Below, in pieces: positions 22,070 to 34,639 of a DNA stretch of 64,000 nucleotides. The notes under the pieces were generated by a model, which saw only the letters and a program-made list of their open reading frames with translations, did no database searches and was not told the DNA's origin. Both the position numbers and the translations under genes were made by a program. Location: contig JAUPFV010000004.1 of NCBI GenBank assembly GCA_036936605.1, positions 140,970,973-141,034,972 of the forward strand. The letters are read 5' to 3'. Source of the stretch: Limnanthes douglasii subsp. nivea (taxonomy: Eukaryota > Streptophyta > Magnoliopsida > Brassicales > Limnanthaceae). Position 1 is the stretch's first letter, and every line of letters starts with the position of its first letter.

Positions 22070-25000
22070 GTCTTTTAGGGCAAGTAAAAAAACTCAAACA
22101 AAATATTAAAATCTAGAATATTAAAGTTTTTGGTAACATATTTGATAGTAATTCAACTTCTGAAATCAATGTTTAACATGCTGAATGTTGCTTATAAGTT
22201 TTAAACATCTCATAAAATCAAATAAACTTATTTAAGGCTAAGGTTACTCATTTAAATTTGCTTGCAAGAGAAATAATACCCAGGGAACAAAAAAGATCTT
22301 ACAATTGAGCAAAAACTAGTGACAAAAATACTATAGTTCTCCACAATTTTGTTAAAATGACAAAAAAAAGAACAAAATCCATGGAATTATGATAAATGGC
22401 CAATAGTCTGAAGATCAATCTCAAATTTCATCCTCTGCCATTGACCATTTCAGAAATCTATCAACACGTTAGTCAAGTAACACGAATCTAGATGAATTTA
22501 ATGATTTAATTCCTCAGGTAATTACTGATCATGATCATAATATGATCCTTATCTCTCGTGATGATGATGGCATTCACTTCAATATTATATCTCTTAACAC
22601 TAATAGTGTTCCTAGAGTTGATGGTTTTAACTTCATGGTTTACAATGCCTGCTAGTATATAATTAAACCTGAATAATGAGATATTTTTGGAGCCTAATTC
22701 ATTAGAAACATTGCTCTACCTTTCATTTATGCCACTTCCATTTGTTTAATTCCAAAAAATATATATCTTTCAATTTAGAAAACCTACAGACATATCAGTT
22801 TGTGCAATGTCTTCAATAGAATCATATCTAAGATTATCAACACTAGACTATCATAAACTCTTCTCAAAATCATCTCATCTGAGAATGATGGTTTTGTCAA
22901 TAATAGAAACATCAAGGAAAACATTATAATCACTCATAAACTTGTTCATGATCTAAATAAAAAAATAGAGGAGGCAACATTATTCTTAAGCTTAACATAG
23001 CCAAAGCCTTTGATTGAGTCTCTTTTAACTTTATCTTCATTATAGTGAAACAAATTGGCTTCAATGATAAAGTAATTGACTTGATAAAAAAAGTTATTAA
23101 TTTTAACTTTTCTATTCTTATTAATGGAACACCTCATAGATACTTCAAATCTAGAAATGATGTAAGCTAGGGTGACCCATTATCACCCAACCTTTTGATC
23201 ATTGTTGAAGAATATCTCTTAAAATGTTTGAAAATTATCTTTCTTTCAAATAACTCAATGTATTATTCCGCCAAATGTTTTATCAAAGTTTATTGTCTTG
23301 CTTAAGAAATATGATGTAATCATCTTCATGGATGGTTTTTTAAATAACATCAAGAAAGTTTGCAAATTCCTTGATCACTATCAATCTATATCTACTAAGC
23401 TAATTAACACTAAAAAATTTGTATTCATCTCATATGAAAATATCCACAAAAATAGAATCAATGCCATTAAAAACATATATGGTTTCTCACATAGCTTTCT
23501 TTTATTGAAATACTTGGGCATAAACATTCATAAATATAACAATATCAGTCTATTTAATGACTTAGTATGCAAAATGAGAAATAAAATTATGGAGTGGGAC
23601 AACAAATCTCTTTCTTTTGGAGGCAGATTGACATTAGTTCAAGTTGTCCTTATGGAAATTCTTGTTTAATTCAAGCAAAATAGTTATATTTCCAAAATAA
23701 TAATCAAAAGAGTGAACAAATTCTTTTGGGGTTTTAAAGAAATTCACCATCCAATTATCTGGTCTAACTGGTCATTCATTTGCAAACCATTTGAGGAAAA
23801 TGGTCTGAATATACGAAAGCTTTATGATATTCTGAAAAACTTCTATTGTCACCTATAGATGACTTTCATAGATAAATAAATCATCTTGGGCTTAGTTGAT
23901 GTATTCCATCTACTGTCTATATTCTCATCCTATTCAAATTAACGATAATTCTCATGATTCCAAAGTTTGGAAAAGAATATTTGAAGTAGGAAACATTTCT
24001 GAACAATATATATTTTGGAATGCTGGTAAATGTCATATTGACTTTTGGTTAGAAAAATTGAACAATCATCACCCCTTCATTACTCTTTCGAACCATGAGA
24101 ATAATAACTGGTATAAATGCACATGGTTCATGGAACCTTGAACTACTCAGAAATCAAATTCTCCCCTCTTACATCAAGAGAAGTTCTAAAATCTCTTTAA
24201 CTGATTCCAATGGTAACTCCATCATCCGGAAACTGTCCAATGATGGTGTTTTCTTTTTTAAGAAGACTTGGTAAGCCATATTTCTTTTCATCTAAGATTT
24301 ATTAATCATTCTAAAATATGGAATCATGTCACCGCTAAGAAGTGATCCTTCATCTTATGGAGATTTTTTTAATGGGTTCATTTTTTTGATAATATCCTAC
24401 AACACAAAAACATTTATTTAGCATCCAAATGCCAACATTGCTCAAACTCACAATCTATCTCTCACTTATTTGTTGAATGCCAAATATCCTGGCAAGTTTG
24501 GAAATACTTTTTAGGACTATTTTGGAGCCTAATTGGCCAACATATGTCACTTAATTACATGATATATTCATGGTTCATGTCTACAAACAAAACTATCCAT
24601 ATAAGATCAATCATTCCTCCCATCATCTGCTGGACAATCTGGACAGCTCGCAACAATTTAAAACATAAATGCAAATCATGTTCTTAGCAAAATCAAATCC
24701 TACTTGGTCAACTTAGATATTTCTAACCTCCTTAACACTCTCACTGGTTTAAAGACTTAAAAGTGGCCAAATAACTTGGTTGTTTTAATCATATAACTAC
24801 TCTCAAACCTCCAATTGTAGTTAAATGGATCCATCATATAAACAATAAAACCAAGGTTAATTGTCATGCTCCTTGTACTCCCTCTGGTGAATCCAGCAGC
24901 GGAATTATTCTTAGAGATAATACTGGAAACCTTATCAAAGCTATATGCCATTTATATGGAAAGAAAATTTCCTTAATTGCTGAGTTTAGGGCCTTGATTG

Positions 25001-25700
25001 ATGGTTTCTGCTCTGCTACACTAATAACCTAACTCATGTAGACATTGAAATGATTCTTTATTGATAATTAAAATGTTGGGTTTTTTATTAGCTCCCGGGT
25101 TCTTTATACCCTTACTGAATTGTTGTAGAAAGCTTCTTATGGCTATAATAACCTTAAATCATGTCTTCCGTGAGCAAAATCTTGATGCGGATTAGATTTC
25201 CAAATGGGTAATAAAAACCAAATCAAATTATGAATTCAACCACTCTCAGGCTCGTGCTTTCCTCAAAGCCATAATATATTTAAAAAGCCTAAAATTAGGT
25301 TACTTGAGACTCACTAAATGACATTGTATAATTACTTATTGTCTACTAACATTGTCTGCCAGGATATATCCTGACCAACATCTCAAACAGTTTATACTAT
25401 ATTTTGCATGAACTTCTACAAAGATCCCTCACTAGACTTAAAAAATAGGGAGCTTGGAGCCTCTGGCACTTTCATGCATTTCAAAATCTTCAATGGTGGA
25501 TTCCTAACATATGAGACCTGCTTAAATCAAAACAATACTTCCTGATCTTCTAGCATCAGACCTTTAGAGGGTTAATTCATCAGGTTTTGAAAAATGTTAT
25601 TGTCTCTAGAAATTTTCTAATGCAATTACATATCAAATGTAAATACTCACCATTAATGTCTACATTTTGGACTTAACATGTAATCATTTGCAAATTAATA
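22070..25700 (+). pseudogene. LINE remnant b: RT, zf-RVT and RNase H regions (copy A)
   Basis: Plus-strand pieces in order: WN-KVFGNIF, a GDKNT-like SDKNT, KLNIAKAFD (usual DMSKAFD) near 22985, ILINGTPHRYFKSRNDVS-GDPLSP near 23110-23195, the degenerate catalytic region KKYDVIIFMDGFLNNIKKV near 23305-23360 (usual YVDD), then LLKYLGINIHKYNN and WDNKSLSFGGRLTLVQ at 23500-23645. The C-terminal zinc region follows to about 24600. RNase H pieces are VDIE-(I)DS near 25040 and FREQNLDAD near 25165. Frameshifts and stops are frequent. The family is the same as the minus-strand LINE at 27642-34019. The 5' end is truncated and the 3' end is approximate. Confidence 0.8.
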
Positions 25701-25812
25701 GGATTTTGTTTTCTGAAAATAATAATATATATCAAATAAACATGTATATATCAAATAAACATACATAATATTTTATAATTCAATCATCCTCTAATGATCT
25801 ATCTCAATTTAA

Positions 25813-25816
<4 letters not shown>

Positions 25817-25867
<51 letters not shown>
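25817..25867. repeat. (TA)n microsatellite
   Basis: An alternating TA run of about 50 bases lies just beyond the 3' end of LINE remnant b. Confidence 0.9.
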
Positions 25868-25869
<2 letters not shown>

Positions 25870-25871
<2 letters not shown>

Positions 25872-26340
25872 TTAAAAAAATATGATATTAAAATAATAAT
25901 AATAATAATAAAATATTTATATGAGAAAAGTAAATTTATTAAAGAAATATTATTTATAGTATCTAAATAATTAAATAATATGGATAATATTTAACAATAA
26001 TAAATTTATTTATATAAAAAAATTATTAAAAAAATATTATTTATATTAGCCAAATAAATAAAATAAATTTGATAACACTAATTTAGGTATAAAACATAAA
26101 TTAGGAATAAATTAAATATATAAACTATAAATAATTATTAATATAGTTTAAAAAGTGACAAGTCAAAAGTACAAGGTTTGATGTGTTATTTATGCACTGC
26201 TGGCATCAATAGATGAAGCCGGGTTCAAAAGATGAATCCCGATTCATCTTTCAATGGTCCAATGGCAGCATGCTGCAGGTCTGTTTTTTTAAAAGAAATG
26301 GTTGGTCAAAAAATTAAAAAATGTATACCATTATTTTTTA
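25870..26340. other. AT-rich spacer with a short perfect hairpin
   Basis: Mostly A/T sequence. At 26228-26251, AAAGATGAATC is followed after two bases by its exact reverse complement GATTCATCTTT. No gene is recognised. Confidence 0.6.
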
Positions 26341-26740
26341 TTTTTCGATATCTACGAGTAGAGACTTGATTTGTTGATTCCGAAACCGAATTTTTTTGAG
26401 TTTTTTAATTATTTAGTATTTTCAAAATGATTTTCGGAATATATTTGTTAGTTAAAATAAAATAAAATTATACCATGATTTATAATTTCTTGAGATCTAT
26501 ACATAGAGACTTGGTTTGTTTGATTTGGATAACGAAATTTTTTAAGTTTTTTTTATTAAGTATTTCCAAAACAATTTTTGGAACATTTTTTTAAGTTAAA
26601 AAAATTATATTATAATTTATAATTTTTGAGATCTATAAATAGAGACTTGGTTTGTTTGATTCGGACACCGAAAGTTTTTTAGTTTCTTTTTATCAAATAT
26701 TTTCGAAACAATTTTCGAAACATTTTAGTAAGTAACAAAT
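26341..26740. repeat. Tandem repeat, about 140 bp period, three units
   Basis: GAGACTTG(A/G)(T/G)TTGTT recurs at 26361, 26506 and 26642, spaced 145 and 136 bp. Each unit also carries TTTTTGAGATCTAT-like, AACCGAA-like and AAACAATTTTCGAAACATTT-like blocks. The units are well diverged, so this is an old array. Confidence 0.8.
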
Positions 26741-27490
26741 ATAAAAATAATTTGAAATTTAAATATACTATATATTATGTATTATATTTTTAATTATTTC
26801 AATTTTATAGTTTATATTTGTAAAAAAAAACTATATTATGTTAATTTATGAAAATTAGTTATTTTAATATATATAACTTTAATGTAAATATATAGTAAAT
26901 AATAAGAAAGGTAAATAAAAATAAATGGTAGGATATTATATGGTAGAATGATGTGGAAGAGAGAGAAATATGGTGGGCTATGCTTAAAGATGAAATATGC
27001 ACTGCTGCGTGGAGTGAGAATTTCTGCAGAATTTTTTGGGGATTATGCTGATGTGGCACGTTTTTGTAAAATGAAATATCCCCACTGCTACGTGTGGTCT
27101 TAAAGCTAAATTATACCAACTATTTATTGTACTTGTTTTATGGCTAAAATTACGATATCACCTTTACATTTTGTTATTACTTTTATATTTTAATAAAATT
27201 ATATTTAGTTATTGGATTAAGCTAACCGATATCTATGGCAAGATTAATTATTATTTATTAGATAGAAACATTTAATAAGTAAATATTTATATTGAATTAA
27301 ATTTATTTAAAAAATAATAAAAAGTTTCCATATAAATAGTAACTATTTGTTTCTTAACCCTTTTTTTTGTTAATATATTTAATATTAATCAGTACTAAAA
27401 TTATAATTTTATTAAAATATAAAAAAATTATTTTATAAAAAAAAACTAGAAATCGTAATATAATTATAGTGAGATCCAAATACAATGTTG
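26741..27490. other. AT-rich intergenic DNA
   Basis: No gene is recognised. Two similar strings with CACTGCT(G/A)CGTG(G/T) occur at 27000 and 27082, possibly from a small non-autonomous element whose ends I cannot define. Confidence 0.5.

Positions 27491-27542
<52 letters not shown>
27491..27542. repeat. (TA)n microsatellite
   Basis: An alternating TA run of about 50 bases. Confidence 0.9.
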
Positions 27543-27547
<5 letters not shown>

Positions 27548-27630
27548 CATATAATATAAAAAGTTGTGCCTTTTAACTAGCATAAAAACAATTAACCTAT
27601 AGTTTGGTTTGAACCGTGGCTTTAGTAAAC

Positions 27631-27641
27631 AATTAAAGATT
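27631..27641. repeat. Target-site duplication, left copy (AATTAAAGATT)
   Basis: The same 11 bases recur at 34020-34030. The poly-T that follows at 27641-27647 is the poly-A tail of the minus-strand LINE. Confidence 0.8.
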
Positions 27642-27997
27642 TTTTTTCAAGAAATTCTTGTTTTATTGATGTTGAAAAAATAATTTTACATATGTTCGTA
27701 ACTTATTACAATTTAGTAGCTTAAGAGCTATTGTGTTATGTTTTTGCGGCCCATCAGCAGCTTGAGTTTCAGCGACTTGAGTCCATCAGTCCATCAGCAT
27801 TGAATTCATCCATAATTGAGATCATCAGCTGCTGGTTATCTTTCTTGAGTCTTTATTCTTTAATTTCTTTCTTGTTTCTGTGTCCTGCAAAAGTAAGGAG
27901 CTAGTGGTCAGGTTTTTCAACCTGCCAGGCTGTTAGTGTCACTCAAAGAACCTAAGATGACCTAAGTTCAATGAGTCTAGTAATATAACAGCAGATA

Positions 27998-30900
27998 TAG
28001 CATTGAAAGAGTGGTTAGCATTTATTTCAAATTATGTGTGTTCTTTAAATGCATGCTTAGCTAACTAGTCCGCAGCAGTATTCTGCTCTCTATAAATATG
28101 CTTAAGGGTCATTTGAGGCTTAATCAGGTTTCTACAGCATAGGATAATTTGTTCAAAATGCCATGGATATTTACCTAAGGCTAATATGTTAAACAATCTT
28201 AAAGAATCTATCTCAATGTCAATAATGTTGAGGTTTTATCTTTACAACATAACAAACCATGTAATAAAGCATAAATTTCAGAAGTAATTGGTGAACATTT
28301 TCCTATTACACTTCCTTTAGCCAGAATTAAGTTACCTAGTTCATCCTTTAAGATAAAGCCGTAACTTGATTCACCGTTGATTATAGTTGAACCATTTTAC
28401 ATATATACAAGGTTTGAAATGTTTAATGTGATTAAAACAACTTAAGTCTTTAACTATATGGGAATCACCTATCTAATGTTTTCGAGCAAGTGATGATGAA
28501 GAATTTAAAGAAATGAACATAAAAGATATATGATAAATTATCTTTTTATGTGAGATAGCTATGTATTTATGTTTACAGTTGTTTATAACATTCCATATAG
28601 ACCAAATTATCAATGAAGGTAAAATGGTACGTATGTGGATTTTTTTAGGTCTTGATAGTAGCCATAGGTTAACAATGTGAGTAATTGTCATGTGCCTGCC
28701 TATTCTAATACTAAATTTTTCAGAAAAGAAAGACCAACAGACCAGGCAGATTCACAAGAAATGAAGACATGGTTTAATGATTCAATGTTCTGACATCTAA
28801 TACATTTTGAAACAAGTTTGAATCCTTTTCTTTGTAGTATTGTATCTACATTTATTAAGTTATTTAATATTCTCCAAAGGGTGAAGGAGCACTTATTTGG
28901 AGAGATATTGTTCCAAATTTTCTCTTTAATTAGTGAGATTGTGTCTTTTTGCCTTATTGCATTAATTGTGTCTTTTAAATTAAGGTTTCATCAGTGGAAA
29001 GATTCCAGGTGATGGATTCTTCAACATTTAAATTGATCTGTGTTTTAATAATTCTATTAATGTTTACAGGTGGTAAGTAAGACTGTAGTTTAGGTAAGTC
29101 CCAATTATTATTATTCCAGTATTCAGTTACATTTGTTAGGGAATAGTGATGTGAGTTAGCTACTGTTAAAGTGATTAGGGGTTCAGAATGGTGCCATCTA
29201 TCTAACCAAAAGTCCAAGTTTCCCTTGCCTAATTTCCAAATTATATGGTTTTCAGATTCGTCTTTAATCTCAAACATTATTTTCCAAGTTTTGGACTCTG
29301 TGGATCTTAAAGAAGATTGTAATGGGCGAATATTTTGGCAATATTTAGAGTGCATCAACTTGGACCACATAGTTTTGTTCTCTCTAAAGATAAACCATAG
29401 TTTAAATGAATAGGCTTTCTAAATATCCTTTAGATTCCCAATATTAAGCCCATTTTCATTATGTGGGTTACATATATTATTCCAGTTACACCATAACATT
29501 GATTTGTTGTTTTCACTGTAACCCCATAAGAATTTATTTAAAATTTTGCTAATTCGTGATATTATTTTCAAGGGTAATTTAATGGATTGTAAGTAATAAG
29601 TTGGGTAAGATAAGAGAACATATTTGATTAGTGTTATTCTTCCCCCAAATGAAATGTTTTTTGAGCTCCATTTATTGATTTTGTTCCTTATTTTTTCTAT
29701 TAAGTCCTCAAAGTGAGCATAATAGTTATTAGTGTGTATTGAGATACCTAAGTATTTGAAAGGTAAATTAGCTTGTTTAAAGTCTAAGATTTTTTCCAGA
29801 GCATTTATCCTAGGATTTTTCATGTTTGTAGAGGCTATTAATTTTTTTTTGTCTATTTATTTGTTGGCCAGAGAGAAGTTGATATATATCTAAATTTTTT
29901 GAAAGATTCTTTATGTTTATTAGTGAACCATCTAGGAATAGGATAATATCATCAACATATGCTAAACAATTAATATTTAAAGAACCTCTCATGTTATAGG
30001 ACATTGATTTACGTTGGCCAATTAAGTTATTTATACCTCTTATAAAAATTCTTCAGCTGTAATAAAAAAGCTTGGGGACAAAGGGTCCTCGTGCCTTAAT
30101 CCATTACCAGAGTTAAAGAAACCATTGTTTTTTCCATTAATTATTACTGAATATAAGATATTTTCAATACTTTTCTTTATTAGCTTTATTACTTGTTGAT
30201 TAAAACCAAAAGATAATATAACTTCATATATGAACCTAAATTCAAGTTTGTCAAATTCTTTTGACATATCTAGGCTGATTATTAAGTTGTCACCTTTGGT
30301 TTTTCTATTAAGATCTCTAACCATTTCTTGAGTTATTAAGATGTTTTCTTGTCTGGTTCTTTTTTAAATGTAAGCACATTGTTCTTTTGAAATGATTAAT
30401 GGAAGTAACTTAGCTACATTGTTTTTCAGTATTTTAGAAATATTTATATTTAGAACTGAGCATAAGCTTATAGGTCTAAATTGCAGCCAAGTTTTGGGTG
30501 ATTTAATTTTGGGTATTAAACAAATAAGGGTTGCAAAAAAGCCTTCAGGGATACCTGTGTTTGTAAAGTAGTCTATGATAGCTTTAAGTAGGTTATCTTT
30601 AATTATAAACCAACATGATAAGTAAAATCTGGAGTTGAATCCATCAACTCAAGAAGTACTATTAAGATTTAGGTTTTTATGACATTATGTAACTCTTCCA
30701 TGGTATTTTCAAGATCAGATATAATTTTAAGAATGATGTTCTTTATTATTGATAGGTTATTCTGTGTAGTAGGTGATGAGTTAATATTTCGCCTTAGTAA
30801 ATTGTTAAGAGTACAAATGAGTTCCAGAGAAAAAGTGTTCAACCCCTTTATTAGAGTAGCCTTAACCTTTATATAGAGGAGCCAAGACTTAGTCTCAAAC

Positions 30901-32272
30901 TGAAATCTGTTACAAAAGAGGACTAATTGTTGTTTAGTCCTTAACAATTATACATAGTTACAAATACTCTCTAAAACTTACATCAATTACAATTTAAGGA
31001 CAAAACTTACATTACTTATAATTAAATTCTTAAATTTACTTTATTTACAACTTAGTCCTCAAAATCCTACTTCCATATCAGTAGGTTTGTATAATATAGT
31101 AGAGAGATATTCTACAGCAGATAAGCCAATTATATCAGCATCTTCAATCCATTTATCTTTAGTTTGAATACCATTAATTCTGTTTTTAGATCTTCTTTTT
31201 TTAAGTTGCAGAGTTGTTGTCACCATATTTTAACCACTTTACATAGCTCTTTTGTTGCCAAAATATTTCTTCTTTTTCAAGTAATGTTATATGTTTAACA
31301 TTAAGGTTAGACAAATTAGTTTGATTCTCTGGGCTGTTTGTTTCTTCTAACTTTGTTTTAGCTATTTTAATTTATTCTTCAATTTTGTTTAAACAGTAAA
31401 AATATTACCATAGACATCCTTGTTCCAACTTTTAGATGTTTTTAAGTCTTTTTAGTTTGGACCAAAATATGTAGATGTGAGAGGAATCAGTAAGATGTTT
31501 AGACCAATTATTTTCTACCGTTTTGAGAAAATATCCATGTTTCAACCACATGTTTTGGAATCTAAATGAAGGTTTTTTATGTGTAGATTTTAATGTAACT
31601 GATATATTATCAAGGTTGAATGGTCAGAACAGGTTATGGCCAGATGTTTCACCATTGTAATATGAAAGTTTTCTCTTCATATATCATTGTGTAAGGATCT
31701 GTCTAACCGTTTCCATTTATGTTTGTTTGTCCATGTGAAGTTTGGGCTTGTATATCATGGGTCTTCTAGTTTGCAGTCTAAAATCATGTTATTAAAGTCA
31801 TCCATACTTTTAGAGCAAAGTATGGAACAAGATAATTGTTAACTTCTGTTGGAGATTGTATTAAAATCTCCAACAACAAGCCAAGGTAAGTCTGTGTTAG
31901 AAATGGTTCTTAATTGATCCCATAAAGGCACTTTAAGAGATCTGGTACATTTTTCATAAACTATGGTAAGCATAACTACTTTGTTAGTAGAAGTATTACT
32001 TATCATAGAGTTAACAAGTTGTTCAAGAATTATCTAGTAGGTTGATATTTAAGCCATTTTTCCAAAAAAATCCAAATTTTATTATTAATGTTTGTAAAAT
32101 GTGATTCAAAACCAAGTTTTTTACATGTTGATTGCAAATTATCAGCTGATATCATAGGTTTTTGTAGAGCTATGATATCAGTTTAGAATTTTCTAACAAT
32201 TTTTTTATTTCTTTTTAATATTTTTTTATTTACTAATCCTCTAACATTCCAGTTAAGTATAACTACGTTCAT
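27998..32272 (-). pseudogene. LINE ORF2: endonuclease, reverse transcriptase, RNase H
   Basis: The minus-strand ATG at 32272 opens MNVVILNWNVRGLVNKK, the standard start of a LINE endonuclease, with a stop about 35 codons in. RT pieces follow: ISLDMSKEFDKLEFRFIYEV and NGLRHEDPLSP (usual GLRQGDPLSP) at 30040-30324, the intact catalytic box LAYVDDIILFLDG at 29810-30004, then LPFKYLGISIHTNN and SFGGRITLIKYVLLSYP at 29419-29823. The C-terminal zinc region (WKIMFEIKDESENHIIWKLG, LDFWLDRW) is at 28975-29370. RNase H pieces (EIYALLHGLL, IYREQNTAADxLAK) lie at about 28040-28330. The YVDD box is preserved but other breaks prevent a full-length product. Confidence 0.85.
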
Positions 32273-32279
32273 TTTAAAG

Positions 32280-33819
32280 ATTGTTTTGAGGATCTTAATG
32301 ATCCTTATGAGTTTATTGTTTTTACCAGTATTTTTCCTCTTGAAGATCTTCTTATAGGAGTTTTAATTGAGCTTTTTTTTAGATTGTTTATGTTCAGGTG
32401 ATTGAGGTAAGCTCAGATTAGTCCTAGTCATTGAAAAGTCATGTTCTGATTCAAATAATTCTTCCAATTCTTCTTCATTATGTATATTAAAAGAGTTGTT
32501 TATGTTAATGGTATGCATAGCATCAATTATGTCTTTTTTAGTAACTTCAGGTGGTTCATTAAATTGATTAAAGATTAAAATGTTTCCTTTTGTTCTTCAG
32601 TATTTGTTAATTCCTATAAGTCTTTATTCTTTTCATTTACAATTACCAGTGCAGGTGATTTTTCAGTTTGTAAAAGTGAGTTACTTAAGTTGGTAGCTTC
32701 CATTTCATCAGTCATGTATTTTTTTAGTATCTTTTTCATGTGATTTATTAAATTGATTAGAGACTATAATATTTTCAATTGTTATTATTTTTAATTCTGT
32801 ATTCTTTCCATTTTTAGTTATCAGTTCTTCTATTTGTAATTCCTTGTTAATTTCAGTGTTTTATTGGGATCCAAACTTCTTTTGAAGGACGTTTAGATTG
32901 GGTTTTAACATTATTTTTGTTTACAATGTTTTTATTCATTATTTTCTCAAAATCTTCCTTTTTACATTGTTTTTCTTGGTGTCCTATGTGTTTACATTTT
33001 TTACAGTAAAAAGGTTTGTTTAAGTATGAAATGTATTGCTAGTAACCATCCTTTTCCCCAAAGCATATCCAAATTCTTTGGGGAAAAGGATTAGAGATGT
33101 CAGCTAAAATACATGCCTTACATTTGTTGTTACTTGCAATATTGTTTTATGGACCCGTATTGCTAAGGGAAATCCAAGTGCCTTAGCAATATGAGTTATT
33201 GAATCAGGGTTGTATAATATTTCAGGTACTTTAGGCAAGGAAATCCAAAAAGGAGTCAACAGAGACTCCTTCTTGGGGTGAAATTCTGGTATCCATTTAA
33301 GTATTTTGTATGATAGTTTCCTATTGATCGAATAGTTTTTCCCCTGAATGTTTTAACGTCTTCTAACAGTTCTAATTCTACAAAGAAATTCCTATAGTCT
33401 TATTTATAAATACTACATGCTCCTGAACTAAATGATGAAATGTATGTCTTCAACTCATTGAGAGTTGGACTCCCAAATGAGAACTTGGCAATTAATGTTG
33501 TTTTAGAAATCGTGGTTAAAGAGAACTTATCTGAATGATGGAAATGTATTGATGAGTAGTCTTCATGTTCCTCGTGTATGAATCCACTGTGAATGAACTT
33601 ATTTCTTGCTCCTTCTCCTCCTACCATGTATGCGTATGATTTCCTTTTTGAATTGCTTTCTCCATTAGGAAGGGTTTTTTCAAAAATCGGGTTAAAAAAC
33701 ATTTGAGGTGGCCCGTTCTCCATTCTTGAGTTGGTTTTCGTCAGTGGTGGAAAATCTTCATGTCTGTTGAAGTATAAACTACGATCTTCTTGGTCTGCAT
33801 GTTCTTTGTTTAGCTCCAT
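32280..33819 (-). pseudogene. LINE ORF1: RNA-binding protein with DUF4283-like region and CCHC knuckle
   Basis: The minus-strand ATG at 33819 begins MELNKEHADQEDRSLYF, then DFPPLTK, a lysine/serine-rich linker, and KFSLTTISKTTLIAKFSFGSP with PTLNELKTYI, matching the start of DUF4283 (PF14111) of plant LINE ORF1 proteins. The first open segment ends at 33400. Further on the same strand, CKKCKHIGHQEKQC near 32960-33005 is a C-x2-C-x4-H-x4-C zinc knuckle. ORF1 proteins bind the element RNA with ORF2 in the ribonucleoprotein. Stops separate the pieces. The start region is duplicated in tandem upstream. Confidence 0.8.
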
Positions 33820-33898
33820 CGAAAGCTGATGTCTGTTGAAGTATAATTTACGATCTTATCGGTCTGCATGTGCTTTGTTTAGCTCCATCGAAGGCTGA
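33761..33898. repeat. 69 bp tandem duplication across the LINE ORF1 start
   Basis: TGTCTGTTGAAGTATAA begins units at 33761 and 33830. Each unit contains a complete ORF1 start (minus-strand ATGs at 33819 and 33888). In the outer unit an early in-frame TAA ends the peptide after about ten residues. Confidence 0.85.
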
Positions 33899-34019
33899 TT
33901 TCTTGAATCTTTCCTTTTTCGATTGCGCCTTCGAGAATCGCATCTTGGAAAATGATCTAGATGCTTCTTCGTGATTGAATTTTGATTGGTGATTTTTGTT
34001 TTTTCGTGAGTTAGTAAAA

Positions 34020-34030
34020 AATTAAAGATT
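34020..34030. repeat. Target-site duplication, right copy (AATTAAAGATT)
   Basis: Exact match to 27631-27641, directly outside the 5' end of the minus-strand LINE. Confidence 0.8.
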
Positions 34031-34560
34031 AGTTACGAAAGAATCATAAAATAAATATATTATATAGTCAATTGATTTTCGTTTCCTATTCTCCATGCGA
34101 ATGTTTCTCTCATGTGATCTTTGTCATCCTCTGAAGAAAAAAATAGCCTTTTGAGCAAGAACAAAATGGTACTATAATTAGAAATTGTTTTATGTTTTAC
34201 CAACATGTTTTTCATATTTTTGTCAGATATCTCTATTCTTTTGTATTATTTGATTTTACCTTATATTAAAATTTGGGATTTCCGACATTTAGACCGGTCA
34301 AAATTATATATCTATATATATGGATTTTACCTAATGCAAACATTCATTTTGTTCAATATTTCGGATAATTCAAAGGTTATTGCGTAATAATTTTGAGGCA
34401 CAATTTGATAAACATATAATATAAAGAGTGAAATATGAGAAATTTTAAATTCGAGGACCAAAATAATATTCCATTTTGTAATTTTATCATTCAGATTAAG
34501 AGACGGCCTTAGAGAATAAGACTAGAGAGACCATCAATCTTCCATTCTAATGTATCACAG
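34031..34560. other. AT-rich spacer between two LINEs
   Basis: No gene is recognised. A 60-codon frame at 34205-34387 has hydrophobic, AT-driven composition and no homologous motif. Confidence 0.5.
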
Positions 34561-34639
34561 TCCTAGGTTTTTTAGTAGCGTGATTGTTTAAAGCTGATTT
34601 GGGGTTTGATTTTGGTTAAAATGCAATTTCATTTTATAT

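Larger units (their letters stand above)
16733..25130 (+). repeat. Composite duplicated block, copy A (partner 52899-60539 and 63848-64000)
   Basis: Landmarks occur in the same order and orientation in both copies, about 36.2 kb apart: inverted gene-G arms, an exon-like minisatellite, a GTGGGTTGGGTTGTTGG block, an endonuclease-bearing LINE remnant, then a second LINE with RT and RNase H. By eye the similarity is high over long stretches, with indels. Copy B lacks about 560 bp (A 21010-21570), has an inverted duplication where A has ordinary LINE sequence (near 23740-24050), and carries a later LTR insertion. Copy B continues past the window edge. Confidence 0.85.
27642..34019 (-). mobile_element. 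Complete-length LINE on the minus strand with 11 bp target-site duplications
   Basis: About 6.4 kb between AATTAAAGATT direct repeats. Reading on the minus strand it holds a 5' leader of about 200 bp, ORF1 with a DUF4283-like region and a CCHC knuckle, ORF2 with endonuclease, reverse transcriptase and RNase H, a 3' UTR and a short A tail. This is the layout of plant L1-type LINEs. Both ORFs carry stops and frameshifts, so the copy is dead, but it is not 5' truncated, which is unusual for a LINE. LINE remnant b in copies A and B is of the same family. Confidence 0.85.

Noticed and set aside
7568..27542. (TA)n runs as origins or matrix-attachment sites
   Set aside because: They are ordinary microsatellites in AT-rich plant DNA; nothing beyond base composition supports a function.
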